Assembly: GCA_040285825.1 (NCBI GenBank)
Contig: JAUPSS010000008.1
Span: 62,001-126,000 of the forward strand
Origin: Eukaryota sp. TZLM1-RC
Lineage: Eukaryota; Metamonada: BaSk clade
Length of the DNA: 64,000 nucleotides
Direction: 5' to 3'
Shown here: piece after piece, positions 10,265 to 20,142 of the stretch
How the letters are laid out: every line of letters starts with the position of its first letter
Position numbering within the stretch: position 1 is the first letter of the stretch
Notes under the pieces: model-generated
What the model was told of the DNA's origin: nothing
Databases searched by the model: none
Seen by the model: the letters and a program-made list of their open reading frames with translations, nothing else
Program-made: the position numbers and the translations under genes

Positions 10265-11756
10265 TCACCAGAGCATCTGGGCAAATATATCTTTCCGGCA
10301 CAATTCCGCTTTCTTCTTAATTTGAATATTTTTTGCAGCGGAAATATCTCTGTCATATACTACTAGACACTCGGTACAAATACGCACCTGCCATGAGCCT
10401 GCTTCAATATTCTCGGCCATGCAACAACTGGACAGTTGATTTGTATTAAACTCACTGGTTGACAGGTGCTTCACGTCCTTTTGATAACACAACCATTTTC
10501 TGAAAGCCCTTGCTGATCCATATCGGTTGACTTTTTGGCAATGAGAAGGAAAATTAGCAGAACCCACAACAAGATAGAGTTTTTCAGGATGTCCAGCCAG
10601 CCTTTGAAATTTGTTGAGACTCTGAACCGTCTCTCTTTTTGTCTGCGGTTATCAAATTTAATTATTTTCCATTTCTGGCGATTACTTTCGAAATACACTT
10701 TCCTCCTGACCAAATTCCAATGGTTCAAATATTGGTTGAAATTTTGAATGCAATTTTGGTTGGGAGAGTGTTTACTGGGTGAAGGTATTGTCATGTATCT
10801 TCTGCCAGTTGGACAAGGGATAACTCCACATTGATTATCATTTAAGAAGTAACCTCATAATCTAGATTGTCCCAGATCAATGCCAATAAGGGGCCTTTCA
10901 GGTAAAAGTTCGACTGGTTGTCTGCGTCTTCGATGGGGCATTTTTTAGTGCCCTTCAACTGTGTTTCTCTGATTTTGTTGGCATCAGGGTCACTTTTCAT
11001 TTCTTTTTTCGATCTTCTTTTCTTTTTCGGTGGTTTATCCAGCTCATCTAAGTATTTTGAGTCATTATTTTTACCTTCAAAAATCAAAAGCAGTTCATTA
11101 CCATTAGTTTTCAATAAAAATTTTTAAATCTATTTTTCAAACTTTTTCTGTTGATATTTAATTTTTGGTAAGGACATTGTTAGAATATTCGTTTCAGACA
11201 TGTATTTTTGATGAACTTTGTTTTGGAAGATGATCCTTCAATAAGTGGATTGACAAATTTTAGGTAAACTTGTCTTCACGTTAGACGCCAATTGCCGAGC
11301 GCGACAAGCAAGGTAAGGAGAAAGCCCTTTTCTATTGATAAAATTACAATTCTGAGATTGCAGCCAAGCATTGAGAAAAAGATTGAATGAATTTCTGTAA
11401 GGCACTAAAGAATTTTCCCACAAAGAAACAAGAGACCTGTCTTGTGGGCATTCAGGAAGAAATCCATTGTAAAAGATATGGAGTAATTGGCGTTGGCCTT
11501 TAGATGTGGAAGGCTTTGGAAAAGAACCAGTGGTGATGACGGTCATAAACAGATACCATACATCCTGTTCCACTAAAGCTCTAGATGCCAACGGAAAATT
11601 TAGAAGAAAAGATTGAAGCAATAGAGAAGCTTCATGACAAATCTCGGTGACCAAAGGAATGTCAGCCCGAATTTGTTGCACCGCTGCAGGGGTCAGCAGC
11701 GAGTTAAGTGCACAAGACCGAGTGAATACACGTGACACAGAGGGGGTGTCTGTCAT
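10265..11756 (-). pseudogene. Fanzor-type (eukaryotic TnpB homologue) RNA-guided nuclease, near full-length relic F1
   Basis: Across several frames the minus strand carries, in the right order, the hallmarks of the TnpB/Fanzor RuvC core. RuvC-I is PLIGIDLGQSRL (Asp codon at 10878-10876). A helical section WNLVRRKVYFESNRQKWK follows. Then comes a strand like the G-G-x-A-F segment (LYLVVGSANFPSHC), the RuvC-II region TSEFNTNQLSSCC (Glu codon 10453-10451), a second zinc pair VRICTECL, and RuvC-III VYDRDISAAKNIQ (Asp codon 10348-10346). The 172-residue frame 11238-11756 upstream, plus a basic NLS-like KPPKKKRRSKK near 11030, fit the long N-terminal extension of Fanzor1. In TnpB the zinc finger normally has two CxxC pairs; here the first Cys of pair one is Leu. 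Stops and frameshifts (near 10855, 10540 and between 11237 and 11115) make it a pseudogene. Known family members are guided by an RNA encoded at the 3' end of the element. Confidence 0.7.
11238..11756 (-). CDS. Open frame at the N-terminal end of Fanzor relic F1
   Basis: A 172-residue reading frame starting MTDTPSVSRVFTRSC at 11756. It is mostly alpha-helical in character (CHEASLLLQSFLLNF, SLWENSLVPYRNSFNLF), as in the long helical N-terminal domain of Fanzor1-type proteins. It lies directly upstream of the RuvC-bearing frames on the same strand, and this position is the main reason for the assignment. It carries no catalytic residue. Alternatively it is an unrelated capsid or host fragment. 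Confidence 0.4.
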   Translation of the reverse strand: MTDTPSVSRVFTRSCALNSLLTPAAVQQIRADIPLVTEICHEASLLLQSFLLNFPLASRALVEQDVWYLFMTVITTGSFPKPSTSKGQRQLLHIFYNGFLPECPQDRSLVSLWENSLVPYRNSFNLFLNAWLQSQNCNFINRKGLSPYLACRARQLASNVKTSLPKICQSTY

Positions 11757-12427
11757 GTAGTGAGAATAAACAGCTCATCTATCAAATTTTACACTTGTCG
11801 CCCCATTTTCGACTTCTGGTTGCCTGTTCTGGGAGGTTTTTAACCCTCAATTTGGTTTTGGCCCTACTTCATAAACTAGGTTCTTATATCCCTCACTCAA
11901 CTTCTTTTCCGAGCTTTAGGACTCCCCCTGTAATCTTTCAACTTCTTTCTATTACTCCCTCAGTTCATGTGCCCACTACTGGCCTTCCACAAACTGCAAC
12001 TTATGCTGCTCTCCCACTGACGCCTCAACCAGTACAGTCCATTTACACACCTTCTGCTCCTGGCTCTCAACCCCGTACCAAACCCAGTTCAAAGACCAGT
12101 TTTTCCGCTAAGAAAAAAAGCTCTTCTGCACGTCCCAAACGACCATCCGTACCTTCCCCTAAGCAGTACATTGCCATTTTTGTCCCTGATAGTCATGCCG
12201 GTCCAGGTGGAAAGAGATCAGCCACAGGTGCTTACATGAACACGTGCTTACAGATAGTATCCAAATTGCTCCAAGACCCTCAAGGTGGAGGTCTTTTCTC
12301 CTCTACGGTCAATAATAGATGCTCAGGTGCTTTGAATTTCGTAATTTGGGCTAGTGTATTGGACATTTTCAGCGTCTGTGTAGATGATGAATCATCAATA
12401 ATGATTGAAACAGGAGAAATATGTTAA
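11732..12427 (+). CDS. Hypothetical Pro/Ser/Thr-rich protein
   Basis: A 231-residue open frame, divergent from and slightly overlapping the start of F1. The middle is rich in Pro, Ser and Thr with a basic stretch (SFSAKKKSSSARPKRPS). The C-terminal third (SPKQYIAIFVPDSHAGPGG onward) looks more globular. The base composition is less AT-rich than the flanks, which argues for past coding. No family recognised; it may be a cargo gene of the same element or a host or viral remnant. Start codon uncertain. Confidence 0.3.
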   Translation: MTQRGCLSCSENKQLIYQILHLSPHFRLLVACSGRFLTLNLVLALLHKLGSYIPHSTSFPSFRTPPVIFQLLSITPSVHVPTTGLPQTATYAALPLTPQPVQSIYTPSAPGSQPRTKPSSKTSFSAKKKSSSARPKRPSVPSPKQYIAIFVPDSHAGPGGKRSATGAYMNTCLQIVSKLLQDPQGGGLFSSTVNNRCSGALNFVIWASVLDIFSVCVDDESSIMIETGEIC

Positions 12428-12480
12428 GGTTTTCTCTCTCTACTGGAAATATATTGGGCTTTTTTTACAATTTAAACAAC

Positions 12481-12547
12481 AACAACTGGTTCTATATGAT
12501 TTATTGAATTTGCACACTTAATTAAATTAACTCATAACAACTGGTTC
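12481..12547 (-). mobile_element. LINE-A micro-insertion A5 with 12-nt target duplication
   Basis: Only the last 40-odd bases of LINE-A are present (element sense ATGAGTTAATTTAATTAAG through TTCAATAAA). They are bounded by direct repeats AACAACTGGTTC at 12481-12492 and 12536-12547. Seven extra bases (TATATGA on the plus strand) lie between the element 3' end and one repeat. Three bases of the other repeat overlap the element sequence, suggesting microhomology. Confidence 0.7.
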
Positions 12548-12921
12548 GAAACTCATCAATAAAGAAAACATTGTTACCATATATATATATTTCAAAAAAA
12601 GATTCACTGTATTATTCCAGGAACAGTGACATTTTAAAACTCAACAAAAAACCTAAGCTGATTCTTTTACATACTCAAAACCCCCTCACTTGAAGGAAGG
12701 GAAATCTTAGTCAATCTTTTGAACAGCAACTCGCTTATCAGTAAACTCCGCAAAATTGTTCAAAATTGTTGCCGTTAAGCATTTTGCTAGCTTTATGTTA
12801 GTAGGTGTTGTTGTAAGGCGGGTTAAGATAAAGATAATTTTATTTAATGTTATTTTCTAAATATATCAAGGTACTCATTAGTGATAACCTACACTACCTT
12901 CTCCCGTTTTCTTAATTGAAA
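12548..12921. other. Intergenic, no gene seen
   Basis: AT-rich sequence with a short TA microsatellite at about 12580. A TGTTGCCGTTAAGCATTTTG stretch near 12767 recalls the LTR end motif of the local gypsy elements but has no partner that I can place. Confidence 0.4.
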
Positions 12922-13467
12922 TTATTTACAGTTGTTCTTCCGCTTCCTTTGCGGATAAGGCTTTTGCTGAGGCAAAAAGAGAGCCCGAGCTGCGTTGTTG
13001 GATTTAATAGATTTACGTTTTCTTTTATTTGGTTTCTTATTGAATCGTTGATACGCTTCTGAATATATGATAGAATTGAGTGGTTCTTCAGTAGTATCTG
13101 AACCAAACCATCTTACAGTACAGAAGGGTCCTTGAGCAGTATTATACTCGTCAAGAATTTCTTCGATGACATGTTTACCTGAATCTGTAGCTGCGATTGC
13201 CCTGAGTAGATCAACGTCGTTAGGATCGTCAGTGTTATAAATTTTACAGTCCCTCTTAGCTACTTTTGTTTGTTCACCAATCGTCAGGTCCTTTATTAAT
13301 AAAGTGGAGTTGAAAGGTGTTTCTAAGACCAAATATGGGCCTATCCTTAATCTATGCAATTGATTTGGTTGTTTAGTCTTTCGAAGAAGAAAGTCACCAA
13401 CAACATTTTCTGAATCACCAGTGAACCTTCTCTCCACTCCTTCACGAGGAATCCTAAAATGACCCAA
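12922..13467 (-). pseudogene. Ty3/gypsy integrase C-terminus with chromodomain (element G3)
   Basis: The 181-residue frame begins with a GPY/F-like module (GDFLLRKTKQPNQLHR, RIGPYLVLE) and continues into a chromodomain-like fold (HVIEEILDEYN, FCTVRWFGSDTTEEPL, SEAYQRF). It ends in a basic tail rich in K and R. It aligns in order with 36823-37341 of the complete gypsy element G1 but is diverged. The chromodomain would tether integration to modified chromatin. The rest of pol is missing. Confidence 0.7.
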
Positions 13468-13691
13468 GATATTGCGTTGGGCTGCTTATGGATCGCATCG
13501 CACAGTATGGTTATCTACCTCTTTAGTGAAAAGATATGGCCCAATCCTTCTTCTACCCTTTCACCATAATCGTTGGTAACTTCGGGGCTCCAAAAGGGAG
13601 AAAGTTAAGCAAATAATTCATTTGCTGGGATAGAAGAAGGATCTCTCCTTCCATGATTTCAATTCCCATGTTAATATCTTGCCGTTAAATA

Positions 13692-14509
13692 TCAGACACA
13701 GGTTGATTTTTTGCAAAAGGAGTGTGCGATTCCTGCTGGATTTTGGGCTGTTGATAGGTATTTCGCTAAAGGAGCACAAATTATTCGCTCAGAAGGAGGA
13801 ATGAAGAAAATCTGTTGCCGTTTCAGAGGAGTCTGACTTAATACTGGAAAAGGTAACCTGACAAAAAGTTCTGGAGAAGGGGCTGGAGTATTTGTTATGG
13901 GAGCAGGACCTTCAGAAAAAAGAGCCTCTACCGCTGGATGAATAGTTTGTCGAAAACCTTTTGCAGGAACTTCCGCAGAAGTAGAAGGAGGTTGTCGTGT
14001 TTTTCCAGAAACTTCCGAAGAAGGAGTGGAAGGCACAACCGAGCGCACAAACTATGGGGGAAGAGGGTGACTCTAGAAGCTTACCCTTCAACAAGTCAGA
14101 ATTCTTGTTGCTGGCTGAATCAAGGCCAGTCTCTTCTTTGATGTAATTCAGATAATTGTTTAAATTATAAAAAGTCTTGAGACCCTTTCATAGGTTCCTC
14201 ATCCTTTTCCTCAGACTCAAGGGGATGAAAAAGAGGAGTAAAAGAAACTACGTATTCGTCAGGTTAAACATGGAGATTGATAGGAACCACAGGCAAAACC
14301 GAAAATGGAGTGTCCTGACACCGTAGGATAGAGCAACTAATATTTCCCTCGCCAGCAGAGGTTGTTTCTGTTCCCAACTGAGGAGTTTGGGCGGAAGAAC
14401 TAGGGTTGTCAGCGGAAGGAGGATCAGTCTTATCAGCGTTGGGAACGTTCTGGGAACCCACCGAAGTGGATCCAGTACGTATTGATGATCTGGATAGTTT
14501 AGATGACAT
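13692..14509 (-). pseudogene. Gag-like fragments of deleted gypsy element G3
   Basis: Two Ser/Pro/Thr-rich frames, 14264-14509 (starting MSSKLSRSSIRTGSTSVG) and 13692-14048, lie upstream of the chromodomain piece on the same strand. They are separated by stops and frameshifts. Order and composition suggest the N-terminal gag part of the same element after loss of the whole protease-RT-integrase block. No zinc knuckle or LTR was found, so the assignment is weak. Confidence 0.4.
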
Positions 14510-14669
14510 GTATACCTAAAAGCAAAGTAATTCATTACGAAGGTAAAATGGTTTCTTTCAGCTTAAGCGCTGGAGTGCAATTGTACATTGAACTAGAATA
14601 AACTATAATGATATAAACTAATCTAAAACTAATATAAATAACAATGCTAGCCAAGGCTAACAGTATCTT

Positions 14670-14795
14670 GTTATGGCATTCTCGAAATCAATTCGCCATA
14701 ATTAACAGCTAAACACGGTTTTCTATCGAGTTAGATAACCAGGGGTGAGGAAACAAGTAGATTAGAATTTTGTAAAGGAAATCTTGGTTCACGCA
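14670..14795 (+). mobile_element. Old LINE-A-like 3' fragment A6
   Basis: The sequence from TTATGGCATTCTCG to GAAATCTTGGTTCAC follows the last 40 codons of LINE-A (WRSRIQFAIINR ... EEILVQ) base by base with many substitutions and two stops. It is much older than the other copies. Confidence 0.65.
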
Positions 14796-15057
14796 ATTTC
14801 ATATCAGTAAATGTTCACCAGTGCTGAATGTCACTGACAGTATATTCCACAAAGTATTTTGATCGATTTCAGTTTTTTATTAAAGTATCTACAGATGATG
14901 TTTTTTGTAGGCGTATCCCAATTGTGGATTAATCTCAGGTTGCTTGTGGAAAATTAATTTAAAAAAATGAAACATGTTAAGTTTTTATATTAAAATGGCT
15001 ACTTATCCACCAAAATGAAAACAACAAAAAACTAAAATACACTAAAACTAAACAAAA

Positions 15058-18000
15058 CTAATAACTGAAGCAGTCAGAATCATCAGTTGAATCAAACATT
15101 GCTGACTCGGAACCCAAATTACAAAAGTCTTCTACCTGCGTTCTACACTTACAATCAGAACAGCAGACTGAAGCAGTGGGCTTGGAAGAAGAAAAACAAG
15201 AAAAACCACGAAGGTACACTACGGGTAATTTGCCCGTAACAACGAATTGCTGGCCAAACGCAAATCGAACACTAACACCACAATTACGAAGAACATTGGC
15301 AAACTTTTGTGAAGCTACTATATGATTGGGTAAGGCTGCACCTTGAAACTTACCCACATTATCCACAACATCTCCAAACAAGTCAAAGCATATTCGATGG
15401 GAACCCACAAATCCAGCCAAAACTGGTCCATAATCAATACCAATTCGAACCTTAATTGAATCTTTGTAAGCAAAGTTTTTGACAGTTGATATGATATCGA
15501 GTGCAAATAAAGCAACATCAATGGCATGTTGCTGAACTGTTGAACCATCAAGTCCAGCACAAGCCACGTAAGCGTCCCCTAAAGTTCTGATCTTTTCAAC
15601 ATGGCTTCCTCTTTTGGACAAACACTTATCCAATAGATTGAACAATTCATTGAGCATTACAACAACTTCTTTAGCAGAATGAACAGTAGAAAATGATGTA
15701 AATTCTATAATATCAATAATAATTACAGTAGCATTGATATACCGTGGCTGAAAGTGCTTCGATAAATCATGCGAAACAGAAGAACTTTTGTATTTGTTGT
15801 ATATGTGGGACGGTAATAGATTCATTAGCAAGCCTCGAACATTCTTTTGTTTAGAGATCAAGAGTTGGTGAGCAATAACAGTTGGTTGGCGTTTGATCGA
15901 TACCATTGAAGCTGAAATGAGTCCAACAACCAGACCTAACAGGGTGGTAACAAAAGCAACAAGATCAAGAAATGAAGGGAGTTTGAAAGTCATTGGAATT
16001 AAACCGCTGGTGAAAAGATCAAGTAAGGAACCAAAAGTGAGAAGTACGCAACTATAAGGGACATAATATTTCAAATAAGAATACGAACCATGAAAAGTCC
16101 CAACTGTTATTGAAATACTAAACAGATAATAAATAGCAAATGATTTTACACTTGTATCATTATCGGCAGCCATGCAGAAAAGAACTGACCCAAATAGAAT
16201 GATACAAGATACCACTGAACACTGTTTGGTAAAGATTTCAACATTATTCCTTGATCTATAGTTTCCAATGTGAAATAGAGCTAGTATACTAATAACTAAC
16301 CAGTAACAAAAAAGAACCGCGGGGAACACAATGGTAGAACCTAAAGTAATTATACGTATAGTAATTGAGAACTGAGCAGCCAGTAAATACAGCTGAAACA
16401 ACATTGAACCCATAAATATTGTGAGTATAAGGAAAGTTATCACGTGAGAGGAAAGCAGAACATTAGTACTGTATCTTAATTGATCTGATAAATCCAAGTT
16501 CGCAGGATTTGAAGATGAACTGCTCTGACGCAAGAAAAATCCATTTGAAGATCCTTTTATAAGGGATACCAAGTACTGAAATAGCGACTTTGTTGATATT
16601 GATGAAAGGTCATCGGCTTCTACATCTGAAGAACCATCATCAAGTTCAGAGTAAGTATTAATCTCATCGAATCCTTCCACATTACACAGGTCGACTCTCC
16701 AACTACCATTACGAAAGGAAGGGATGAAGTTAGTCTCGCTCAGTGATTCAGACAAGCAAGTGCCTTCCAATAACGAACTTGAAGGAGGAGCAGTGATATA
16801 TAACGAAGCAATCTTATTATTTACTGCAGACGACAAAGAGTCACAGCAATCCGAATCTTTTCTACACAGATTAATGATACCTTGCTTTGGATCGCCCTCA
16901 ATTGAAGGTACATTAACGCTAGGAACTTCAGAGAAACTTTCAGAGCAGCATGAGCCAAACGTACTGTCTACTCTATTCTTGACCAAACAACCATTACTAC
17001 AAAATGACGTGATCTTGGGCAAGGAAAAGAGATCAGAATCAGAAATGTTTCTAGAAAGTGTGTTTTTGATTTGAAAGGTAGAAGTTGAATTAACATTTCC
17101 TCGTTCAAAACTATGGATGGAGTTCCGTCTAAACAACATATCATTTAATCTTGTGTCGTTAAATGAAGCTTTTGAAGTTCTATACTTAGGGGATAAAGAA
17201 ATTTGAGTGGAATAGAGATGAAACAAAGGGAGGGTATTAATACGTTCCATAAAATACCACTTAGCAGGCTTCTTTACCCTGGCAGTGAAGGCACCAACTT
17301 CTCCTTTACCTTTCAAATAAACATTCTGTCTTGATTCAAACCAACAAAATCCTGAACAATCTTGAACCAAATCATCATATAATGAATCACAAAGAACAAT
17401 ATCAAAAGGGCTCGCTATTGCCATTAGCCTTGCAGCAGTGTTTACGGCATCACCCCATACATCAAAGACAATTCTCCGAAATCCGATAACACCACCCGCA
17501 GTGGAACCCCTTGCAACACCAACTCTAACGGAGAGAGGACTACTCGAGAAGGATGGCAAATTATGGGTTAACTCCACTAAAGCAAGGCAGAATTTGAGAA
17601 CATTGAGGTGCTTTGAACTTGACTTGTTTGAGTTTGAAGTAAAAATCTCTTCTATTGAAGAAGACGAAGCCATATAAGTGTATTGGATAGTCTTTAGTTT
17701 CGGTACTTTGTAGTAGATGGATAAATCGTCAAACATTGAGAAAATTCTATTCAAAGTCACCAAAACTGTCTTTGAGTTTTCAGGACAAAGCCGTGGAAGA
17801 CCCAAAACTTCTGCAAATATTATAATTGAGTTATCAAAAACATGGACAATTGGATGAGGCGAACTCTTCAATTGCTTGAAAATTTTTTTTGGGACGATGT
17901 TGCAAATTAATTCACTTGCCCTTTTGCGTAGTCTGTCGATTTCCCGGGCTTGTACCCAATAATGTCTGATACCAAACTCTACAACACGATGTAGTACAAT

Positions 18001-18606
18001 ATGCGTCATTACGAAAACAAAGAAAATAGTAGAAACCAGTACCCTGTCAATAGCGAGCTTAGAATGGTAAATAACAACCAAGCCAAGAAAAGCAAACAAT
18101 AGTGAGTAACTTAAGTTTGAGGTCCAAGGTAACCCCCCTGAGAGGTAAAGGAAAAGAAGAGGAAACAATAGGGAAATACCACCAAAAAAGATATGAAACC
18201 ATGTGGTGACAAAGGAAAAAGTACAAAGAAAAAGAAAAGGAATGATATACTTGAGAGGAATTCGGGTAATGTACAGAAAGATGATCGTTGTTGAAGCAAT
18301 CTCAAAACACATAAGAAGTAGGATTATGAAGTTGGATGATTGTTGGATGAATATGAGAGTTTGGAGAAGGAGAATGGCAAGTACTGCAGTCACCAATGCA
18401 ACACGAGCATGCCATATTCTGTTGTACCAAAGGTGAAGGCGAAACTTCGTTTCTAATGACTTGTTGGAAAAGTGTAAGGTGAGTCTACTGAACTTGTACT
18501 CAGATAGAACGAGAGGATCAACACAGGGAAAACCAAAAGCAGACGAAGCCAGTTCGAAATCAAGTGTGCTGCGAGAGTTGGCAGAAGAGCGGAGCCGTTG
18601 CTCCAT
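15058..18606 (-). CDS. 12-TM class III adenylyl cyclase, two cyclase domains
   Basis: 1182 residues from the ATG at 18606 (MEQRLRSSANSR) to TAG. It forms cyclic AMP from ATP at the plasma membrane. Order: cytosolic N terminus, six hydrophobic helices (about residues 55-215), cyclase domain C1 (about 240-450), a long Ser-rich linker, six more helices (about 715-895), and C2 (about 925-1140). C2 keeps both metal aspartates (TVIIIDIIEFTSF and RTLGDAYVA), whereas C1 has Glu in place of the first (IIIFAEVLG) and Tyr in place of the second (KTIQYTYMA). C1 keeps the ATP-selective Lys (KTI) and Asp (FDVWGDAVN) and the Asn/Arg pair (VNTAARL). C2 has Asp and Lys there (DVVDNVGKF). One composite site is therefore expected, with the domain roles reversed relative to vertebrate enzymes. 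Longer TTG-initiated frames are less likely. Intronless. Confidence 0.9.
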   Translation of the reverse strand: MEQRLRSSANSRSTLDFELASSAFGFPCVDPLVLSEYKFSRLTLHFSNKSLETKFRLHLWYNRIWHARVALVTAVLAILLLQTLIFIQQSSNFIILLLMCFEIASTTIIFLYITRIPLKYIIPFLFLCTFSFVTTWFHIFFGGISLLFPLLFLYLSGGLPWTSNLSYSLLFAFLGLVVIYHSKLAIDRVLVSTIFFVFVMTHIVLHRVVEFGIRHYWVQAREIDRLRKRASELICNIVPKKIFKQLKSSPHPIVHVFDNSIIIFAEVLGLPRLCPENSKTVLVTLNRIFSMFDDLSIYYKVPKLKTIQYTYMASSSSIEEIFTSNSNKSSSKHLNVLKFCLALVELTHNLPSFSSSPLSVRVGVARGSTAGGVIGFRRIVFDVWGDAVNTAARLMAIASPFDIVLCDSLYDDLVQDCSGFCWFESRQNVYLKGKGEVGAFTARVKKPAKWYFMERINTLPLFHLYSTQISLSPKYRTSKASFNDTRLNDMLFRRNSIHSFERGNVNSTSTFQIKNTLSRNISDSDLFSLPKITSFCSNGCLVKNRVDSTFGSCCSESFSEVPSVNVPSIEGDPKQGIINLCRKDSDCCDSLSSAVNNKIASLYITAPPSSSLLEGTCLSESLSETNFIPSFRNGSWRVDLCNVEGFDEINTYSELDDGSSDVEADDLSSISTKSLFQYLVSLIKGSSNGFFLRQSSSSSNPANLDLSDQLRYSTNVLLSSHVITFLILTIFMGSMLFQLYLLAAQFSITIRIITLGSTIVFPAVLFCYWLVISILALFHIGNYRSRNNVEIFTKQCSVVSCIILFGSVLFCMAADNDTSVKSFAIYYLFSISITVGTFHGSYSYLKYYVPYSCVLLTFGSLLDLFTSGLIPMTFKLPSFLDLVAFVTTLLGLVVGLISASMVSIKRQPTVIAHQLLISKQKNVRGLLMNLLPSHIYNKYKSSSVSHDLSKHFQPRYINATVIIIDIIEFTSFSTVHSAKEVVVMLNELFNLLDKCLSKRGSHVEKIRTLGDAYVACAGLDGSTVQQHAIDVALFALDIISTVKNFAYKDSIKVRIGIDYGPVLAGFVGSHRICFDLFGDVVDNVGKFQGAALPNHIVASQKFANVLRNCGVSVRFAFGQQFVVTGKLPVVYLRGFSCFSSSKPTASVCCSDCKCRTQVEDFCNLGSESAMFDSTDDSDCFSY

Positions 18607-18669
18607 TCCGATAGATAATGTCTGCAGGAAGATTGTTTTCAAGGAACTGTTAATCTTGAAAGTTTTAAC

Positions 18670-19310
18670 TTAAACTATACATTGTTTCACAACTTTCGCA
18701 TTCGCTACTCGTGATAATGAATTGAGGTTTGGTTGTTGAATCGGACTCATTGGTATACCATCACCTTCAGAATCCTTATCAACATCTCTCTAGCTTTCAT
18801 CAGTGTGTTCAATAACATTGGTTTGAGACTGTTGTCTCTTGAACACCTCTGATCTCTCTCTTCCATCCAAAATGTCTTCAGATAACAAATCAATATTCAA
18901 TATGTGCAGAATTTGTATCTCAATTCCAGAACGTTTTGCATTGATTACATTGCCTCAGGCCCCATGGAACTACTTGTCGAACCTTATAGTTGCCCAATTC
19001 ATCCTTTTCCAAAAGCTTTGAAATACGTTTTCTTATTCTCTTGTCGTTGGTATTTTCAATTCTTCAACTAATTCTCCATTTGCTAGACTTCTCTGTTCAC
19101 TCTTACTCGTATCTGCCTTACTCATAACCAACTTTCAGGGACTGTTTCTACCCTTATCATTGCTTCCTCCAACTTTTCTTTTACTTTTACTTTCTTTTTA
19201 TTATTTGAATCTGTCGTTAAATTCCATTTTTTTCTTTCTGACATGAATATCCCGTCTAATTGAGTTTAGTGTTTTCGTAAAGTTGGGATCATCGTATTTG
19301 TAGGAAGTTT
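18670..19310 (-). pseudogene. Fanzor C-terminal relic F2, upstream of the cyclase gene
   Basis: The minus strand carries KLLEKDELGNYKVRQVV, WGLRQCNQCKTFWN and then stop-DTNSA (about 18965-18905). In Fanzor proteins this is the second zinc pair followed by WNRDxNAAxNI, whose Asp is RuvC-III. A CGA-to-TGA change explains the stop. The tail EDILDGRERSEVFKRQQS and SPIQQPNLNSLSRVAN, ending at TAA 18672-18670, closely matches the tail of relic F3 at 35.3-35.6 kb. It ends 63 bp before the cyclase ATG on the same strand. The upstream section to about 19310 is too broken to order. Confidence 0.6.
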
Positions 19311-20076
19311 CCATGTAAACAAATATTTAAAGTAATTTAAATATTTTTGTTTATTGAATTTGCACACTTAATTAAATTAACTCATAACTAATGGGACGAT
19401 TATCATTGAACCAAGATTTCCTCTACAAAATCTTGAGCTACTTGCTGTCTAGCTAAAGCTTCTCTTATTCGATTGAAAAACCGAGGTAATCTATTAATAA
19501 TGGCAACTTGAATCCGTGAACGCCATAAAAAAATATCAAATCTCTTCATTGTTTTTTCTTGCACCATTTTTTGGAAGTCATTCAAAAAAGTTTCTGCTTC
19601 AACTGATAATCTTCCATTTATCGAAAATGGGAAAGCAATAAAAACCAGCTGTGTATTTCTATCGACATTAGCCTCTTCAATATCTTTATCATATTTTCTA
19701 TGTTTCTCTTTTGCTTTAAAATCCAGAGCAGCCACAGGATTAAGTTTTCTTCTGTGAACCAAAGTATCATTTGCAACATTACATGAGACAAAGTCAACAA
19801 TAGCTTCAGAATTATCAATCCAATCACAGTATACATCACCTCTATCATCAGAACCAAAATTATTCAGAGAAAGTGTTTCCTTCAGCAGGGGCTCTTTGAT
19901 ACACGATATCCTTGCAGTTTGTGCCATATTGAAAACAGTGTCTCTAACAGCATCATGTAATGAAGAACGATAAGTTATCAATTTAGAACAATTTAGAGCA
20001 TGGCGCACAGTGAGTTGAGGTGAATTCGAACAAATACATTTTTCTTTTGATAATAATTGATTAATGAGGATATTCA

Positions 20077-20142
20077 AAAATATATATAATATAAATAAAT
20101 TTTATATATATAATATATATAGATATTCAAAAGGATATTCAA
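20077..20142. repeat. AT microsatellite inside LINE-A copy A4
   Basis: TATATATAAT-type runs with the phrase GATATTCAA repeated on either side. They interrupt codons that are contiguous (LNIPINQLL) in other copies. A local expansion after insertion. Confidence 0.7.

Noticed and set aside
12530-12560. tRNA T-arm-like GGTTCGAAACTC
   Set aside because: No matching stem, anticodon arm or acceptor can be folded; it is the target duplication of a LINE-A scrap.
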